A stretch of 64,000 nt of DNA from Dryocosmus kuriphilus (Eukaryota; Arthropoda; Insecta; Hymenoptera; Cynipidae). Positions within the stretch are counted from its first letter, which is position 1; each line of letters begins with the position of its first letter. The notes under the pieces were generated by a model. It saw only the letters and a program-made list of their open reading frames with translations. It had not been told where the DNA came from and ran no database searches. The DNA lies in the NCBI GenBank assembly GCA_038277395.1, contig CM076196.1, positions 97,036,385 through 97,100,384 on the forward strand, read 5' to 3'. This document shows positions 11,186-22,968 of the stretch, in pieces. Both the position numbers and the translations under genes were made by a program.

Positions 11186-11656
11186 CTAGCTGCTCATGGC
11201 AACAACCATGACAACATCAAACCCAGTTTTAAATTCTGTCCAAAACGATCGAATGTGAAGAACCTCCGACAATAGGTCAGCGACCAATGCAAATTGCCCA
11301 ATAGTTCGAGGGGCTAGATATAATTTGAATGGATATGCGATGACCTCTTTGAGTGTTACGAAGCTAGTATTATCCCCGATCGTAGAGATTATATTGTGTG
11401 CTTGTATATTCTGTGATGCCAAAAACACCCAGAGCTGTCGCACTTTCCACGACAATTGTTGCGAAACCGAGTCGACCACCTCTTTAAAAAGGGATGCGTA
11501 CGCAGAATGCTTCCCCAACTGCTTCAAGATCAAGACGCAGACGAAGATGGGGAAGCGACCATAATACCCACCACTGAAAGCAGGCATCCTCTGAGAGTCG
11601 ATGACGATTTCAGGACAAGAAGAAATATTAACATCCGGATTCTTCCTAAGCCCCAA
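11186..11656 (-). other. 156-codon open frame, no recognised homology
   Basis: An open minus-strand frame with readings such as TIGDNTSFVTLKEVIAYPFK and LAPRTIGQFALVADLLSEVL. The surrounding base composition is less AT-rich than the flanks. The plus strand immediately downstream is R4-like LINE sequence, so this could be an antisense shadow of a decayed LINE or a separate fragment. I cannot decide. Confidence 0.25.
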
Positions 11657-12720
11657 AATCTAGCTGAAATGAATTCGCCCTTCATGAGGATATCTCGGAG
11701 AATTCCGACTTCTGGATCGTTACTTGTTCAGTTTATGATGCGGAGAGAGCTTTGGCTAACTCAAATCGAAGTGCAAAACCGATGTTGTATCAAAAGACCA
11801 AACGTCGCTTGCATCAACTGAACAAAAAAGATTGACTGGGCAAGACAGAATGCGTCTCGTATTCAATGTGTGCTCGAATATATGACATCTGATAGGCAAT
11901 TTACGGATGTCTCACTTTTAAAATCCCAAGTCAAGAAAGCAGCGGTTCACAACTTCGTCGAACAGATTCTCGTGAAAAAAATGCAAGGAAATTTTTACAG
12001 AAATGTGAAAGATCAGTCTTAGTCTACGGAACTAATGTTCACTTCCTAAATTCATGCGGACTTAATTAAGGTACAGCAGGTTTTATTTTTGCTTGTCAGG
12101 ATTGTGTTGTTTCGAGCGTGACACACCGTGGCTGCATTTTGGGCCAAGAAGTTCTCGATGATAGGTACCGAGCGTGTCACGCACACCCCGAAAACCGAGG
12201 ATATATATATATATATATATATCTTATCTGGCTATCCCACTCAAGCAGGAATAACACAATGCGGCCCTAAGTTTGCTTCGTTACCATCTTTGCCGCTCCT
12301 ACCGCGTTAGCCGCGATCCTATCCTACCGAACTCTCCGAAGGAGATAGAGTCAATTGTCGTGAGCCAGATGTGAAAATTTTATTGGAACCAACCGTCCTC
12401 GACAATTTTCCCTGTTTCACACTCGAGGCCTGATATCGTTCTATTCAACTTCGAGAGAGGAACTATGTTCATAATCGAATTCTCGGCTCCCACCGACAAA
12501 AGCGTCACAGCCAAGGAGAAGGAAAAAGAGCAAAGGTATCGAGACCTTGCAACGACTATACTCGGAATATTCGGTTAAGATGATTGTCCTTGTTATCGGT
12601 GCTTTTGGAAAGATGCCGAGGCACTTGTGAGATGGACGCAGAGAGCTGTTATTCTTGAGTCGCTTCATGTTCCCAAGACATACGAGGGTTTCATCGGCCC
12701 GTAATTGTAGTTTCATCGTT
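11640..12720 (+). pseudogene. R4-like LINE C-terminus: zinc finger and restriction-like endonuclease
   Basis: Plus-strand pieces in changing frames show SLLKSQVKKAAVHNFVEQIL, VKKMQGNFYRNVKDQS (11890-12021), then FLNSCGL, GTAGFIFACQDCVVSSVTHR and DDRYRACHAHPEN (12050-12200). These match the order seen after the RT in R4-type LINEs. After an AT microsatellite the reading resumes as ILSGYPTQAG. Further on are PDIVLFNFERGTMFIIEFSA and EKEQRYRDLATTILGIFG (12440-12585). The PD...E-F-S-A spacing is what the PD-(D/E)XK restriction-like endonuclease of R2/R4 elements looks like. Several frameshifts and stops make it inactive. Confidence 0.75.
12201..12222. repeat. (AT)11 microsatellite inside decayed LINE ORF
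   Basis: The run lies between the zinc-finger block and the endonuclease block of the R4-like fragment, where the family has no such insertion. It probably expanded after the copy died. Confidence 0.7.
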
Positions 12721-12871
12721 CCCAGTGGCCACCCATCTCATGGTGGTGAGGCGTAGCCAAAGGGATAATTTGCCGCGATTTCACTGGAATCGAGTGTCAT
12801 TTTCGTGTATGGCATTCGCTCCCAAAGGGAACCTGACGTGGTTGTTTACTCAATTTTATATATATATATAT
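12721..12871. other. LINE-to-LTR junction, short TA run
   Basis: The end of the R4-like copy followed by (TA)n at 12858-12871, the target in which the solo LTR sits. Confidence 0.5.
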
Positions 12872-13957
12872 TGTAACCCGGGAGCTTAATAGCCTGCCAG
12901 TGAGTAACCACTCTCGCATGGAAGTAGCGAGGGAGAGAGATCCTACAGGGTAGAAAGAAAAAAGCTACGGAGCATGCCTGGGATCTCCCACCCACGCAGG
13001 AAGGAGGAAGATGCTGGGACTTTTTCTCGCGTGGCCCATATAAGCAGGTCTCGCGGGAAGAAGTCACGATTCGGCGACTTGCCAGCGAGTCGCAAGCCTC
13101 AACAGCTACAGAAGCTCGTGGGGACTAGAGAGTCCACTCTTTAGCGCTGCCACGACTACTGTTGCTCAAAGCTATCCAAGAAGGATTTCGCTAGTGGAGG
13201 GTATACCCTAGCCAAAGACTTCTGGAAAGTTGGTTTGCCCTCGAAGCCGAGGTTTCTGGTCTTTGCGTTAAGGATTATGAGCCTGGGGAATAAGTAGTCA
13301 TACTGCTTATGTCTGCCATGCACTAATCGCTAATACAAAGGGATAAAACGTTGAACTTATCCTCAGCAATTGAATGTTCAGAAGAGGCACAGGGTTCCAA
13401 GGGTCCACTCTTGGTATCTGCTGGGAATCTTTCTAGCATTTATTTTCTGAGAGCAAGAAATTTAAATAAAGATTTTGATTGAAATAAAGAGAAATATCTT
13501 CCTCTCCTTTCCTGGGGTTCACCTTTAGGGGTATGACTATTTTAGAATGCCATAAGTTTTATGTCAATACTGGTTGTTAATAAAAAGCATTATGCTAAAT
13601 ATGTATTAATAAAATGTGTAATAACAGCGGAATAGCATTTAGAAAGCAGAGAAATAATAATTATCAGTAGAATAAGAATATTTGTTGAAGGAGTTCGTGA
13701 GAAATGTAATGAGTAAAGAAAAAGGAGATAAATGGATTTATTTCAGTTTGAAGGATAAATTGTTGGTAAGAATAGAAATCGATTATTATAAAAATTAAGA
13801 GCGTCTTAGCACTATTTTAAAAGCAGTCTCTGTATACTATACCAATCTAAAGTATTTCTTTGAATAAACTGTAGTATTAATTCTTACAAAAAAATCTTAT
13901 TCTTTCTTCTGTGCGATCCCAATTTTATAATCATTTTATCCCTAAAGGTAGAGGGTT

Positions 13958-13960
<3 letters not shown>
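12872..13960 (+). mobile_element. Solo LTR (gypsy-type)
   Basis: It begins TGTAACCCGGG and ends AGGGTTACA, so the two ends are TGTAAC...GTTACA, the TG...CA inverted ends of an LTR. TA-dinucleotide sequence flanks both sides, so an ATAT-type target duplication fits but cannot be proved. Inside, a CATATAAGCAGG TATA-like box at 13039 and two AATAAAG polyadenylation signals near 13463 and 13483 point to transcription on the plus strand. No gag or pol adjoins it, so it is a recombined solo LTR. Confidence 0.8.

Positions 13961-13994
<34 letters not shown>
13961..13994. repeat. (AT)n microsatellite
   Basis: Pure AT run that forms the right flank of the solo LTR. Confidence 0.85.
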
Positions 13995-14001
<7 letters not shown>

Positions 14002-14749
14002 GAAAAAGAAGTTTTCGTCACTTTTAAGTTTTTTCATTTGGTCGACGCACGCGCAGTCATTCTTCTCTCAAGACTCCATGTGGTTACGTTTTTGATGTAA
14101 ATCTAATATGGCGGCATAAAATTGAGAGGAGAGAGTTCGGTAAGACGCGTCGCTTATCGTTTCATCATTTTGTTACTTGGCGTATTAGTGTCTTTGTATA
14201 TAGTTTCGTCGCTTTTACTGAATATTCGGAAGTGTCATTCAAGTGTTCCAATATATTTTTGATCAATACAATAAGTTTTGTCCAAGTACGCATGCTACCC
14301 AGCCGATAAGTAATCGCGACATAACGCCGACCAGCCAATTGGCATTTTACCTTAAACTTGGGCTTATTAGACGCCGAATTTTATTACCTTTCCTGCTATT
14401 ATGAGGAAAAAACTTCCACGGTAATAATAATGTAACAATTGAGGCACTTTAGTAATAGCTCAAAAACAGGCGTGTAGATAATTTCACTAAGAAGCAAAAT
14501 CGATGACTTAGTGTCTCTGTCTAATATTTTAACGAAAGATATTTAGAAAGATGATCTTAAAGAAAGGTAAGTACACGTAATCAGGTTTAAACAAAAAAAC
14601 TCAATATAAAAGATATGCTTGCAACCATCGCGTACGGCTCATTAGAGATAGAAATCTTGACAAAAATATATTACGGAAAAAAGAGGGAGAGGTAGGAAAT
14701 AGTCAACCAAAAACAACCTCTCACTCCTTTCCATTAATTTCCTCCATTT
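13995..14749. other. No recognisable gene
   Basis: AT-rich with no long frame. Contains GACGCACGCGCAGTC and TAATATGGCGGC, but no assignable feature. Confidence 0.4.
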
Positions 14750-15250
14750 TTTTTTAAACTACTGGGATCCGACATGTTTCGAAGTGATTTCACCCTCCTC
14801 ATAAGGGAAAATGTATAAAATACTACAGGTGAATAACTTCGTACCTTTAATATTAGTAATAATTAAAATATTAAAATATTAATGAACAGTTTACTATGCA
14901 TGTATAGTTAATGGACAACGAAATATCAAACGAATGATTAAAAATATTCACTCAGGAGCAAAATTAATGTTTTAAAAATTTCCACTGTATGATATCTAGC
15001 CTTTGCTGATCCATCGTACAATATCAGGGAATCATAGTGAAGGAATTTTATATTACTTTTCTTGAAAATAAAAACTTTTTACAAAGAGGCCTAAAAACAT
15101 TTTATTTTAAGAATTTAATAAAACTATTAAATGCCTTATTGTATTTGGAAAGATCCTTTTCTAAATTATTTGCATTATTTTCCTCTCTTTTAATAAATAC
15201 AATTTCCATGAATCCTCTTTTCCGTTGATTCTTTTCAATATAAAGAGTTT

Positions 15251-15442
15251 TTAAATCGTCCCAATCAAACCCATGTCCGTGTGTGACTCTGTTTTTGGAA
15301 AAAGACTATGGTATCTCGGGTTTCTATTCAAATTACTTTGGTGGTAATTTGTCCTCAACCTAAGTGGCCTTCTTGTTTGTCCCATGTACACATCATTGCA
15401 GTTTTTGCCGTTAATTGCATAAATTACATTTTGGTCATACAA
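15251..15442 (-). pseudogene. GIY-YIG endonuclease domain of a Penelope-like element
   Basis: The frame reads NVIYAINGKNCNDVYMGQTR, followed by RPLRLRTNYHQSNL. The usual GIY becomes VIYAI, YIG becomes YMG, and the conserved QT.R.L..R...H pattern is intact. This domain nicks target DNA for Penelope-like retroelements and sits C-terminal to the RT, as here. It is followed by normal-looking HTDMG sequence but lacks continuity with the RT frame, so it is part of a dead copy. Confidence 0.8.
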
Positions 15443-15571
15443 TTTTTTACGTATGTTTACCCAATATGATAATTTTATTACTTTTTAACGGAAATCTATA
15501 AATTGTGTTTAAGCTCATTTTGCCTAACATTGATCTTAAAGCTTCTGGAATTTTTCAAAAATATGGCAAAA

Positions 15572-16003
15572 CTACAGTACTGAATCTATCATAATCTGTA
15601 GTACTTTCTGATTTTGATTTTGAGTTATATCATTTCTTCTAATCTGATGTATTCTATCATGTATATACTTCTCAATAAAAGCAGATGGATGATGATTGAA
15701 AAAAACAATCCGTTTGCAAATTTGCACATTTCTGTCATGAAATTTTACACGTGATAATTTTAATTTTTTGTCTACCACATTTATCATCATTCCAATTTTA
15801 TGTTGTGTAGGGTGATTTGGAAGGAAGCTAAGTGTAAATTCTGAGAATGGTGGGTTTCTTATCAATCTGTAATAATTTTCCCTTCTTCAGATTTTATTAA
15901 CGCTAAATCTAATAAATTGAATTTTCTTCTTTTTTCAATTTATAACGTAAATTACTCATTTGGAATATGAATTCGATCAATAAATTTGAAAAAGGCAGCA
16001 CCT
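15572..16003 (-). pseudogene. Penelope-like RT, C-terminal part
   Basis: The order is AAFFKFIDRIHIPNE (about 15995-15955), KFNLLDLALIKSEEGKLL (15930-15880), then LSFLPNHPTQHKIGMMI and FIEKYIHDRIHQIRR. The NHP..HK block and the HQI block follow the RT core in Penelope-like elements. The palm motifs between IPNE and KFNLLDL are missing, so the copy carries an internal deletion. The first block is nearly the same as one at 17456-17496. Confidence 0.7.
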
Positions 16004-17290
16004 GTCTAGTGGAAGTGAAGGCGAGAGACAGAATTAACAGACGGAGGCAAAAACTGAATAGAGACAATTGACACGTGGGAAAGTGAGGTAAGAGTGCCGA
16101 ATCGGAAGGACGTGGAAGGAAGTGATGGAGCTAGAGAGACATGCGCAGAAAGAAAATATGAAAAGGATTTGAACTGGGTGTTTGCGAAGGCTAAGCAAAA
16201 CAGCAGGACCAGAAAGGCAAGGTGGTGATGGTGAAAACTGCTAGCGCCGAGTAGAAAAGAGGAAGGTAGTGAAAGAACGGAGGGAGAACAGCAACACGCA
16301 GTTCAACTTGGAGGGCTTTGGTGTGAAGGATGAGTGGTCAGCTGGGCAGCGAAAGAAAGAGAGAGGGTTGAGAAATGAACGAGGAAGAAAGCAAGCGAGA
16401 CGAAAAGGAGCGCGTGACCTGGGAGTCCATCATGAATCAACAGGAGCAATTTTGGGGGTGAACTAAAGACAGAGCAGGATAGGACGAGGAGCCTAGAAAG
16501 AGAGAAAAGAGAAAAGGAAAGAAAGGAGGAACTTCGAGGAGAGGTGGGAGAAGGTGCAGAAAATCGTTGAGCAACTGACTGTGAGAGTAGAATCTCTGCT
16601 GAGCGAAATACATGAAGGCAACGATAGGAGAAACAACATGTCATTGGAACGAGAAGAGGGAGAGATGAAGGCAACCGTGACGGAATAGAAGAACGAGAGG
16701 ATTCGAATGAAATGAAGATCACAGAGAAGAGGAGGAAGAAATGGTGAGGGGATAAATGTGTAAAAAATGAAAATCAAAACAAAAGTGTAGTGAGGGAATG
16801 AGGTACAGCGAGGAAGAAAGAAAGAGAGAGAGAGAGTCTGTGGAAAGAAAAAGGTAACAGAGACGGTAAGGGTATGCCAGATCGTAATATTCGGGTTGAG
16901 ATCTCCAGCAACGGCGATAGTATGTATTAGGCTAAACAGAGGAATGAGCGAAAATGTTGAGACTGTATGGAGGTTGCAATGTAAAATGCGTAACGTCATC
17001 AGTGTGATGTTGTCTGTGTGGAGGAAGGGTGTGCTGGGATAACAAGTGTAAGATAAGTACGTAGATAGAGTCGGTAAGAAAAATGGAAGGACGAAAGTTA
17101 TCTTGTGACACGAAAGTGGGCGGAGTTTAGCTAGTGAGAAAAATGAGTGTTTTCAAAAGGGGAACAGGATAGAGAGAGAAGAAGGGGATGGAGACAATAA
17201 ATGAAAAATGCAAGTGCGTTTCGGAGAGATCGTGAAAATTTGAGTGAAAGAAAGAGGTAGGGTCTCCGTTCCTAGGTATCAGATGTAATG
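16004..17290 (+). pseudogene. LINE ORF1-like coiled-coil remnant
   Basis: A purine-rich plus strand with Glu/Lys/Arg-rich frames. One open stretch at about 16500-16690 reads NFEERWEKVQKIVEQLTVRV, followed by a further heptad-like stretch ESLLSEIHEGNDRRNNM, and ends at a TAG. This resembles the coiled-coil ORF1 of the LINE at 19391-24577, though on the opposite strand. No endonuclease or RT follows. The sequence ends in TATG/TAATG repeats, a plausible LINE tail. It is wedged between two Penelope fragments. Confidence 0.5.
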
Positions 17291-17345
17291 TAGGTTATGT
17301 TATGTAATGTAATGTAATGTTATGTATGTTATGTTATGTAAATAG
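17283..17345. repeat. TTATG/TAATG short tandem repeat
   Basis: Repeats of GTTATGTTATGTAATG and similar, probably the 3' tail of the adjacent LINE remnant. Confidence 0.6.
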
Positions 17346-17424
17346 ATAAGGATTTGGATCTGTAATGAGTTTCGAAGACTCTGAAACCCGTAAAGTGGAG
17401 AGAGTATAATAAAAGAACAGGCTA

Positions 17425-17760
17425 TTACATCAAAAGAGTCTAAAATGTGATGATTTGGAATATTAATTCCATCGATAAGTTTCAAAAAGGCAGCACTATT
17501 TTTATCCGACTTGGTAGAAACTGTCATGGATTTTTTAATTATATTACTGATTAATTCTTCAAGCTTCCTTGTTCGATAATTTCTTGTTGATATTATTGGC
17601 CTTAGAGGATAATCAGCTTTGTGAGCTTTTAATAAACCATAGGATAAGGAGAGGCCTGTATTTATGTTACTTCTTTCCTCATTTCCTAGATAGCCTTTGA
17701 CTCTAAATTTATTAAGAATATGATAACTGAATGTGACAAATCGTGAAAAAATTAAAAACT
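17425..17760 (-). pseudogene. Second Penelope-like RT fragment (N-terminal palm)
   Basis: Minus-strand reading: SNINTGLSLSYGLLKAHKAD, PLRPIISTRNYRTRKLEELI, SAAFLKLIDGINIPNHHILD, then SFDVIA. The YGLLKAHK..PLRPIIS block and SFDV (motif A, catalytic Asp) are diagnostic of Penelope-like RT. It lies upstream, in element order, of the fragment at 14750-16003, with about 40 bases (35 alike) present in both. Confidence 0.75.
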
Positions 17761-18544
17761 GAGGTATTCTCTTAAAAAATAAAACTTTGTGTTTTGATAA
17801 CGTAAAGGTTTTACTTGCATTTCATACATAAAGTGAAAATAAATTGACAAAAAACATTTAATGAGGTGCAAGTAGTGGATGCATTTTCGGGCCTCACTAT
17901 TCACGATATACCACTGTAGATTAACAATTGTCATTAGAGAACACAATTTATCTAAATCAACAACAATAGATAAGATCCTTTTTTCATAAAATTTCTTTCA
18001 TGGATTTGTGAGAGATTGATAGAATATGGGGATGGGGAATCCATGAAATAGATAGCCCTGTGAGAAACATAAAATCCTTTTTTTTTTTGATAAGCAGACA
18101 GTTGAGCAAGGCTGAATCACGAAAGAACTTTTTACGAAATATAAAAATTACAGTGTTTTCCCATAAATAATCTTATGAAGTTAACAATGAGATCAGTTTT
18201 CAATTCACTAATAAAAAGTATAGTGAAAAATTTTCTGAAACAACAAATAAATTTTAAAAACCATTGTTGAGTTTAGTCGTTAGTGATTACCGCAATAAAA
18301 TCAGTAACTTGAATGGTAAACTGAAACAGATTCTCGATAAATTGAACAATAATTACTTCCTATTACTATACAAGAGGGTATTATGGAATAGAGAGAATTA
18401 AGTAATAAAAGAACAGGCAATACAAAACATGAGAGAAAATTTACGAAGATCATTCATACACAGAGAAACACAGGGATTTTTTTATCCTAACTTCAGATAC
18501 TTAGTTTCGCTGCAAATATTTGATAGCTTTGTTTATTTGCTGGT
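17761..18544. other. No recognisable gene
   Basis: AT-rich. A 64-codon minus-strand frame at 17752-17946 has no recognisable motif. Confidence 0.4.
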
Positions 18545-19390
18545 CGATAAAAATTATCCATCATGCCGTTTCTACACTGGAGGGTTATCCTCATAGTGGA
18601 TGAACCACTTTAAGTAGTCGGCAAGTGGCTGATCAACAAAAGGTTTCGGTGATTGTTCTCTAATTAGGTCTCGTAAATAGTGGACTTTAACAGCAAGGCC
18701 TAACATCAGATATAAACCAAATGTTTGAAAAAGGCGCTGCCCTTCTACACTACAAAAAATTCTTGCGCGGTGACTGCGAATATGGTATGTATAAGGAAGA
18801 ATAAAATTCCCACCAGTTTACTCGCGGAGCTCACGCGCGTCACATTTATAGATATATTTTCTGTTTATAATCGTTGCTGCTTTATTGTGCTGATTGCGTC
18901 ATGCCTTCGAGGCAAAAACTTTCGGAACAAGAATGGAGGAATCGATTAATTAAACGCACGAGGAAGGCTAAAATTAAACGAAAAGAGTTAGGAAGAATAA
19001 AATATCAAAATTTTACAGCGGAGCAGCTTGAGAAAAACGTACATCGAAAGAAGCGTTAAAATAAATGTGAAAAAGAACATGAAGATATGAGTAATTTTTT
19101 TTCCTTACTGAATAGAATTAAAATTAAGTAATTAAAATGAAAGAATTTAAATTTAAGAATTAAAATAACAAAATTTAATAAAAAATAATATTTAATACAG
19201 AATACTTATAGGAATACACCTGAGGGGTTTGGCGAGCCAAGCGAGCAGGGAGCGGAGCCCCTTAGTAATATATTAATTTCTTAAAAATGTATGCAAAGGT
19301 GTCTTGAAAATTTACATCAAGGCATAATATTTTTAAGCAAGCACATTGACAAAAAGAATACAATAAAGTTTGTCCCTTCTTTCATTGATT
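18545..19390 (-). repeat. AT-rich dispersed repeat, copy i (left part), with a nested insert
   Basis: The blocks at 18630-18724 and 19290-19385 match 31430-31660 in the same orientation and 36400-36560 inverted. Shared text includes TAATTAG.TCTCGT.AAT.GTGGACTTT and AAGGCATAATATTTTTAAG. The stretch 18725-19275 is absent from the other copies and is an insertion. Near 19233 it has GCGAGCCAAGCGAGC, then GGGAGCGGAGCCCC. Confidence 0.65.
18901..19059 (+). CDS. Small basic ORF, unrecognised
   Basis: A 52-residue frame beginning MPSRQKLSEQEWRNRLIKRT and ending VHRKKR. It is very rich in Lys and Arg and could form a helix, but it matches no family I can name. It sits inside a 550-base insertion in the AT-rich repeat, so it may be the remnant of a transposon ORF or the first exon of one. 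The start is the first ATG preceding a long Lys/Arg stretch. Expression is unproved. Confidence 0.3.
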   Translation: MPSRQKLSEQEWRNRLIKRTRKAKIKRKELGRIKYQNFTAEQLEKNVHRKKR

Positions 19391-19622
19391 CGTTTATTAC
19401 TCTCCCTTACGGGTTTGAGGGCTCCGTTCCCTTTACATCCTTTACAATTTCACTTAACCACTATGACTTATACTTATCTTAACCTATTATCGCTTCGTTA
19501 TGTACAAATTCTTAAATATTGTCTTACTATCTATTATCTAATATCTAACAAGTGCGCGAGACCTTTCACGGCTTCCGTTTCCTCTTACCATTACTATTCA
19601 AGCTCTTCCAAGTCACGCAACA

Positions 19623-22600
19623 CTAATTTTCCTTCGATTTTGTTTTTTCTCCTCCCCCATACATCCTCTCTTCCCTTTTCTTTTCTAAGCTCTTCACCCA
19701 GTTTTCCCTTTGTCCAGAACCGCTCAGTCTCCACCTAACTTTGTCTACCACGCTCTTTCCCCCTTCGTCTTCGCCTGTGCACCTCTCCAATACGTACTCC
19801 CATGATTCCCTTTCATACCTACATACCCTGCACATTTTCATTTCTTCACTCATCCAATACTTACATTCATTCATGCATTCACCCATTCTAAAACGTATCA
19901 TCTGGCCCACCTGCACTCCTTTTTCAATTTCCCTAAATATTCTGGGACCCCTTCCATCTTGACGAATTTATACCATTTATTATATTTTGACCCTATAATC
20001 TTTTCCCACCTCTCCTCTTCTGCTTCTTACTCATTTCCCCTTCAATTTCCTGCCACTCCCTCTCCTCGTCACACATTCTCCATTCCCTTCTAACTTGCCA
20101 CCTCTCTTCCTCCCATTTTGAATGTCCCGTGTTACATCTCCTCTCTCTATTTATTAATTCCTGTCGGCACACTTGCGCTATTTTTCTACCCCTACCACTC
20201 TTAATATTTTCTTCGAAATTCCAGACCCTTTTTCTCCGCCTTAGCATCAATTTCTCTCTCCCTGCTTCTTCTCTCAACATATAACCTGGGCAGTTCCAGC
20301 TTTCTCCCATAACCAATCTCGGAAATCTTTCTTGCATGTTTTCTACTTTCTTGTACTCCTTCCAACCCCATATTTCCACTTCATAACACATCACTGACCA
20401 TACCAGCGAGTCAAACAGCCATAATCTCGTCTTCCAGTCCTCTTTGAATCTTCTTTTTCCAATCCCCCACACTTGACCCATCACCTTACTCAAACTTCCC
20501 ATCCTTTTTTCACCTGTAGATCATTTCCGCCTCCCGCATCGAACCAAAATCCTAAATAACAAAATTCCTCTACCATTTCCACCATTTATCCATTTATCTT
20601 CCATCCATACTTTACTTCATTCTTTCTCTTTCTAAAACATACTATTTTTGTCTTCGTCACATTAATTGTCAAGTCTTTCTCTCTACCATACTCTTCGAAT
20701 TCTTTCATTAGCAAGCTCATTCCATTTCATTCTCTGCTAGAAGCACCACATCGTCCGCGTACGCTAGTGAGTATATTCTTTTATTTCTTAGAACTGTACC
20801 TCCTTTACCATTCTTTTCCATTTTCTCTTCTAGGTCTGCTAACGTTATGCTAAATAACAATTAAATTAGCGGGCACCCTTGCCTGAGATCCCTCCCTGTC
20901 CAAAACTCCTCCCCTTTCTGTTTCCCGATCCTCACTCTTGTCTTCGTCACCGTAAAGACCTGTTTTATCCTCTCAATCAACTCTTCGTCGAACTCCCCTT
21001 CTTTCATTGCCTTCCACAAAAAATTCCTATTCACCGAGGCGAAAGCTGCCTTAAAATCTACGAAGAGTACAACTAGCTTTCCTTTTTTCTGTCCCAGGTT
21101 CCTGTTGACTAGATAATTCTGAACGAAAATGTTATCCACTGTTCCCATCCCCTTCCTGAATCCTGTTTGATTGTGTGAAATACTTCCTTTCTCTTCTACC
21201 TGCTCTTCCAATCTCTTGCTAAGCACCTCTGCGTAAATTTTATACGTTACTGGCATGAGAGTGAATCCTCTATAATCTTCCACTTCTTTATCCCTACCTT
21301 TCTTTAGTAACGGAACTACCAAACCTGTTCTCCACTCCTTGGGCCATCCTTTCCCTCTCCATACTCTGCTACATACTTCCCAGATCTCTTATCTAATCCT
21401 TCTTCCTCCAAATTTCAACGCCTTATTCCCCATCCCGTGCTCTCCTGCCGCCTTGTCTCTTTTTAACTTCTCAATTGCCTGATTCACCTCCTCTCTGTTG
21501 ACCTCATTCCCCACTTCCATCCTCCTCCCTTCTTGCTCTTTCTGCCTTCCCCCTTAAATTTGCTATCCACGCCTCCTAGCAATTTCTTGAAGTGTACCGT
21601 CCATTCATTCATATTTATCTCTTCATTGATTCCTTTCCATCCACAACTCTCTCTATTGATCACCTCCCATTCTCTTCCTCCCTTTATTGCTTTTCTCTAC
21701 CTCCTCCAAGTACCTCACATTCTCCTCCTGTCTTTTCACACCTAGTAATTTCTCGTATTCCCACTTCCTTTATTATATTACTTTCTGTCTATCTCTCCTC
21801 TTTTCCAATTATTTACCGATAATTTCATACGCTCTTTACTCTCTGTACATTTCACGTCCCACCATCCTCTTTTCTCCCTTCTTTCCTCCTCACTTGGCCT
21901 AATTCCTTCCACTATCTTCTCTACCCTTTCCTTTATCTTACACAACCTCGCATCCACGCCTTCCCCCTCCTCAATCATAGTATTCTCTTCTTCCATTCTT
22001 TCCGTATATTCTCCTACTTTATCAACTCCCCACTTGCCCATCTTTGCTTTCTTCCTTGTCACTCCCACCTTCCTTCCCTCTCTTCTCCCATTCACACATT
22101 TCAACGTTGCAATTACCGGGAAGTGTTTTGACCATATTTCGTTCTCTACTTCTATTATTTCCAACAACCTTCTTATCCTTTCCTCTGCCAGAATGTAATC
22201 TATTACTGTTTCCCCTTTTCCTGCAAACGTAATCTCTCTTTTCTCACCCCCCCTCCGAGTTCCCATTACAAATGAACCATCCTGTTTCTCACAGAATTTC
22301 TAGCAGAGTCCTACCCTCCTGGTCCACCTGTTTATGTTTCGATTTTCTCCTGAAAGTCTCGCTCTCTTCATCCCATATTTCCCCTCCCTGTTCCCCTGTC
22401 CAAGCATTCAGATCGCCTCCTATCAAAACCAATTCATCATCCTTTTTCGCCACCCATTTCCTAATCACACTCCAAACTTCTTCTTCTCCCCTTCTCCTGT
22501 AGATGCAAACTATCCTACTTTTCTTCTTCTTCCTATCTTCACCATTCTCGTCATTACTCCTTTTCCTCGAATTCCATTTCCATTCTCTCTTCACCTACCA

Positions 22601-22832
22601 ATTCATTCCTTACTCCTGACACCATGCTCCCTTTCTTTCTTCCCTTTACCTTCTCTTTCTTTGCCTCTTGCTTCTTCCATATATATCCCTCGGGTAGCCT
22701 CCTCTTCACCCTCCTTCAATCCTTCTCATCTACCCAAGTTTCACTCAACATCACTGTATCCCATTTCTTCACCTCTTTCCAGAATCCTTCATCTTTATTC
22801 ATTAGCCCTGATACATTCCAAAATGCTACTCT
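19623..22832 (-). pseudogene. LINE ORF2: endonuclease plus reverse transcriptase
   Basis: It starts at 22832 with MRVAFWNVSGLMNKDEGFW, the endonuclease N-terminus with its Asn. Then come MLSETWVDEKD (catalytic Glu, followed by a stop), ELVLIGGDLNAWTG (22594-22289; GGDLNA box) and VIDYILAEERI...SKHFPVIATLK (22266-21778; the usual SDH is now SKH). The RT block at 21322-20861 has DYRGFTLMPVTYKIYAEVLS, NQTGFRKGMGTVDNIF, VVLFVDFKAAFASVNR (motif A) and LRQGCPL. A YADD box follows near 20755. The C-terminus holds CRVC...ESWEYVLERC (19845-19790), a CCHC finger. At least four stops or frameshifts are visible. Confidence 0.85.
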
Positions 22833-22968
22833 CATTTCTTTTTTCCTTTCTTTCTCCCTTCTTTCTTTTTTACGCCCTCTCCCTATTTTTGTGGAAACCC
22901 CGTCACTCCGCCTTTTTTGCTTTCACCCTATACTGTTTCCATTATCTCATCCCTTCGACCACTAGCCT

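Larger units (their letters stand above)
14750..16003 (-). mobile_element. Penelope-like element fragment (3' half)
   Basis: Minus-strand order is RT remnant (16003-15572), GIY-YIG endonuclease (15442-15251), then a 3' UTR with TCGAAACATGTCGGATCC at 14770-14790. Similar UTR phrases around GAAAC..GTCGG are common in Penelope-like elements. Frameshifts separate the blocks. Confidence 0.75.

Noticed and set aside
16303..16999. Minus-strand Ser/Leu/Phe-rich frames of 139 and 168 codons
   Set aside because: Antisense of the Glu/Lys-rich ORF1-like remnant; same compositional cause.
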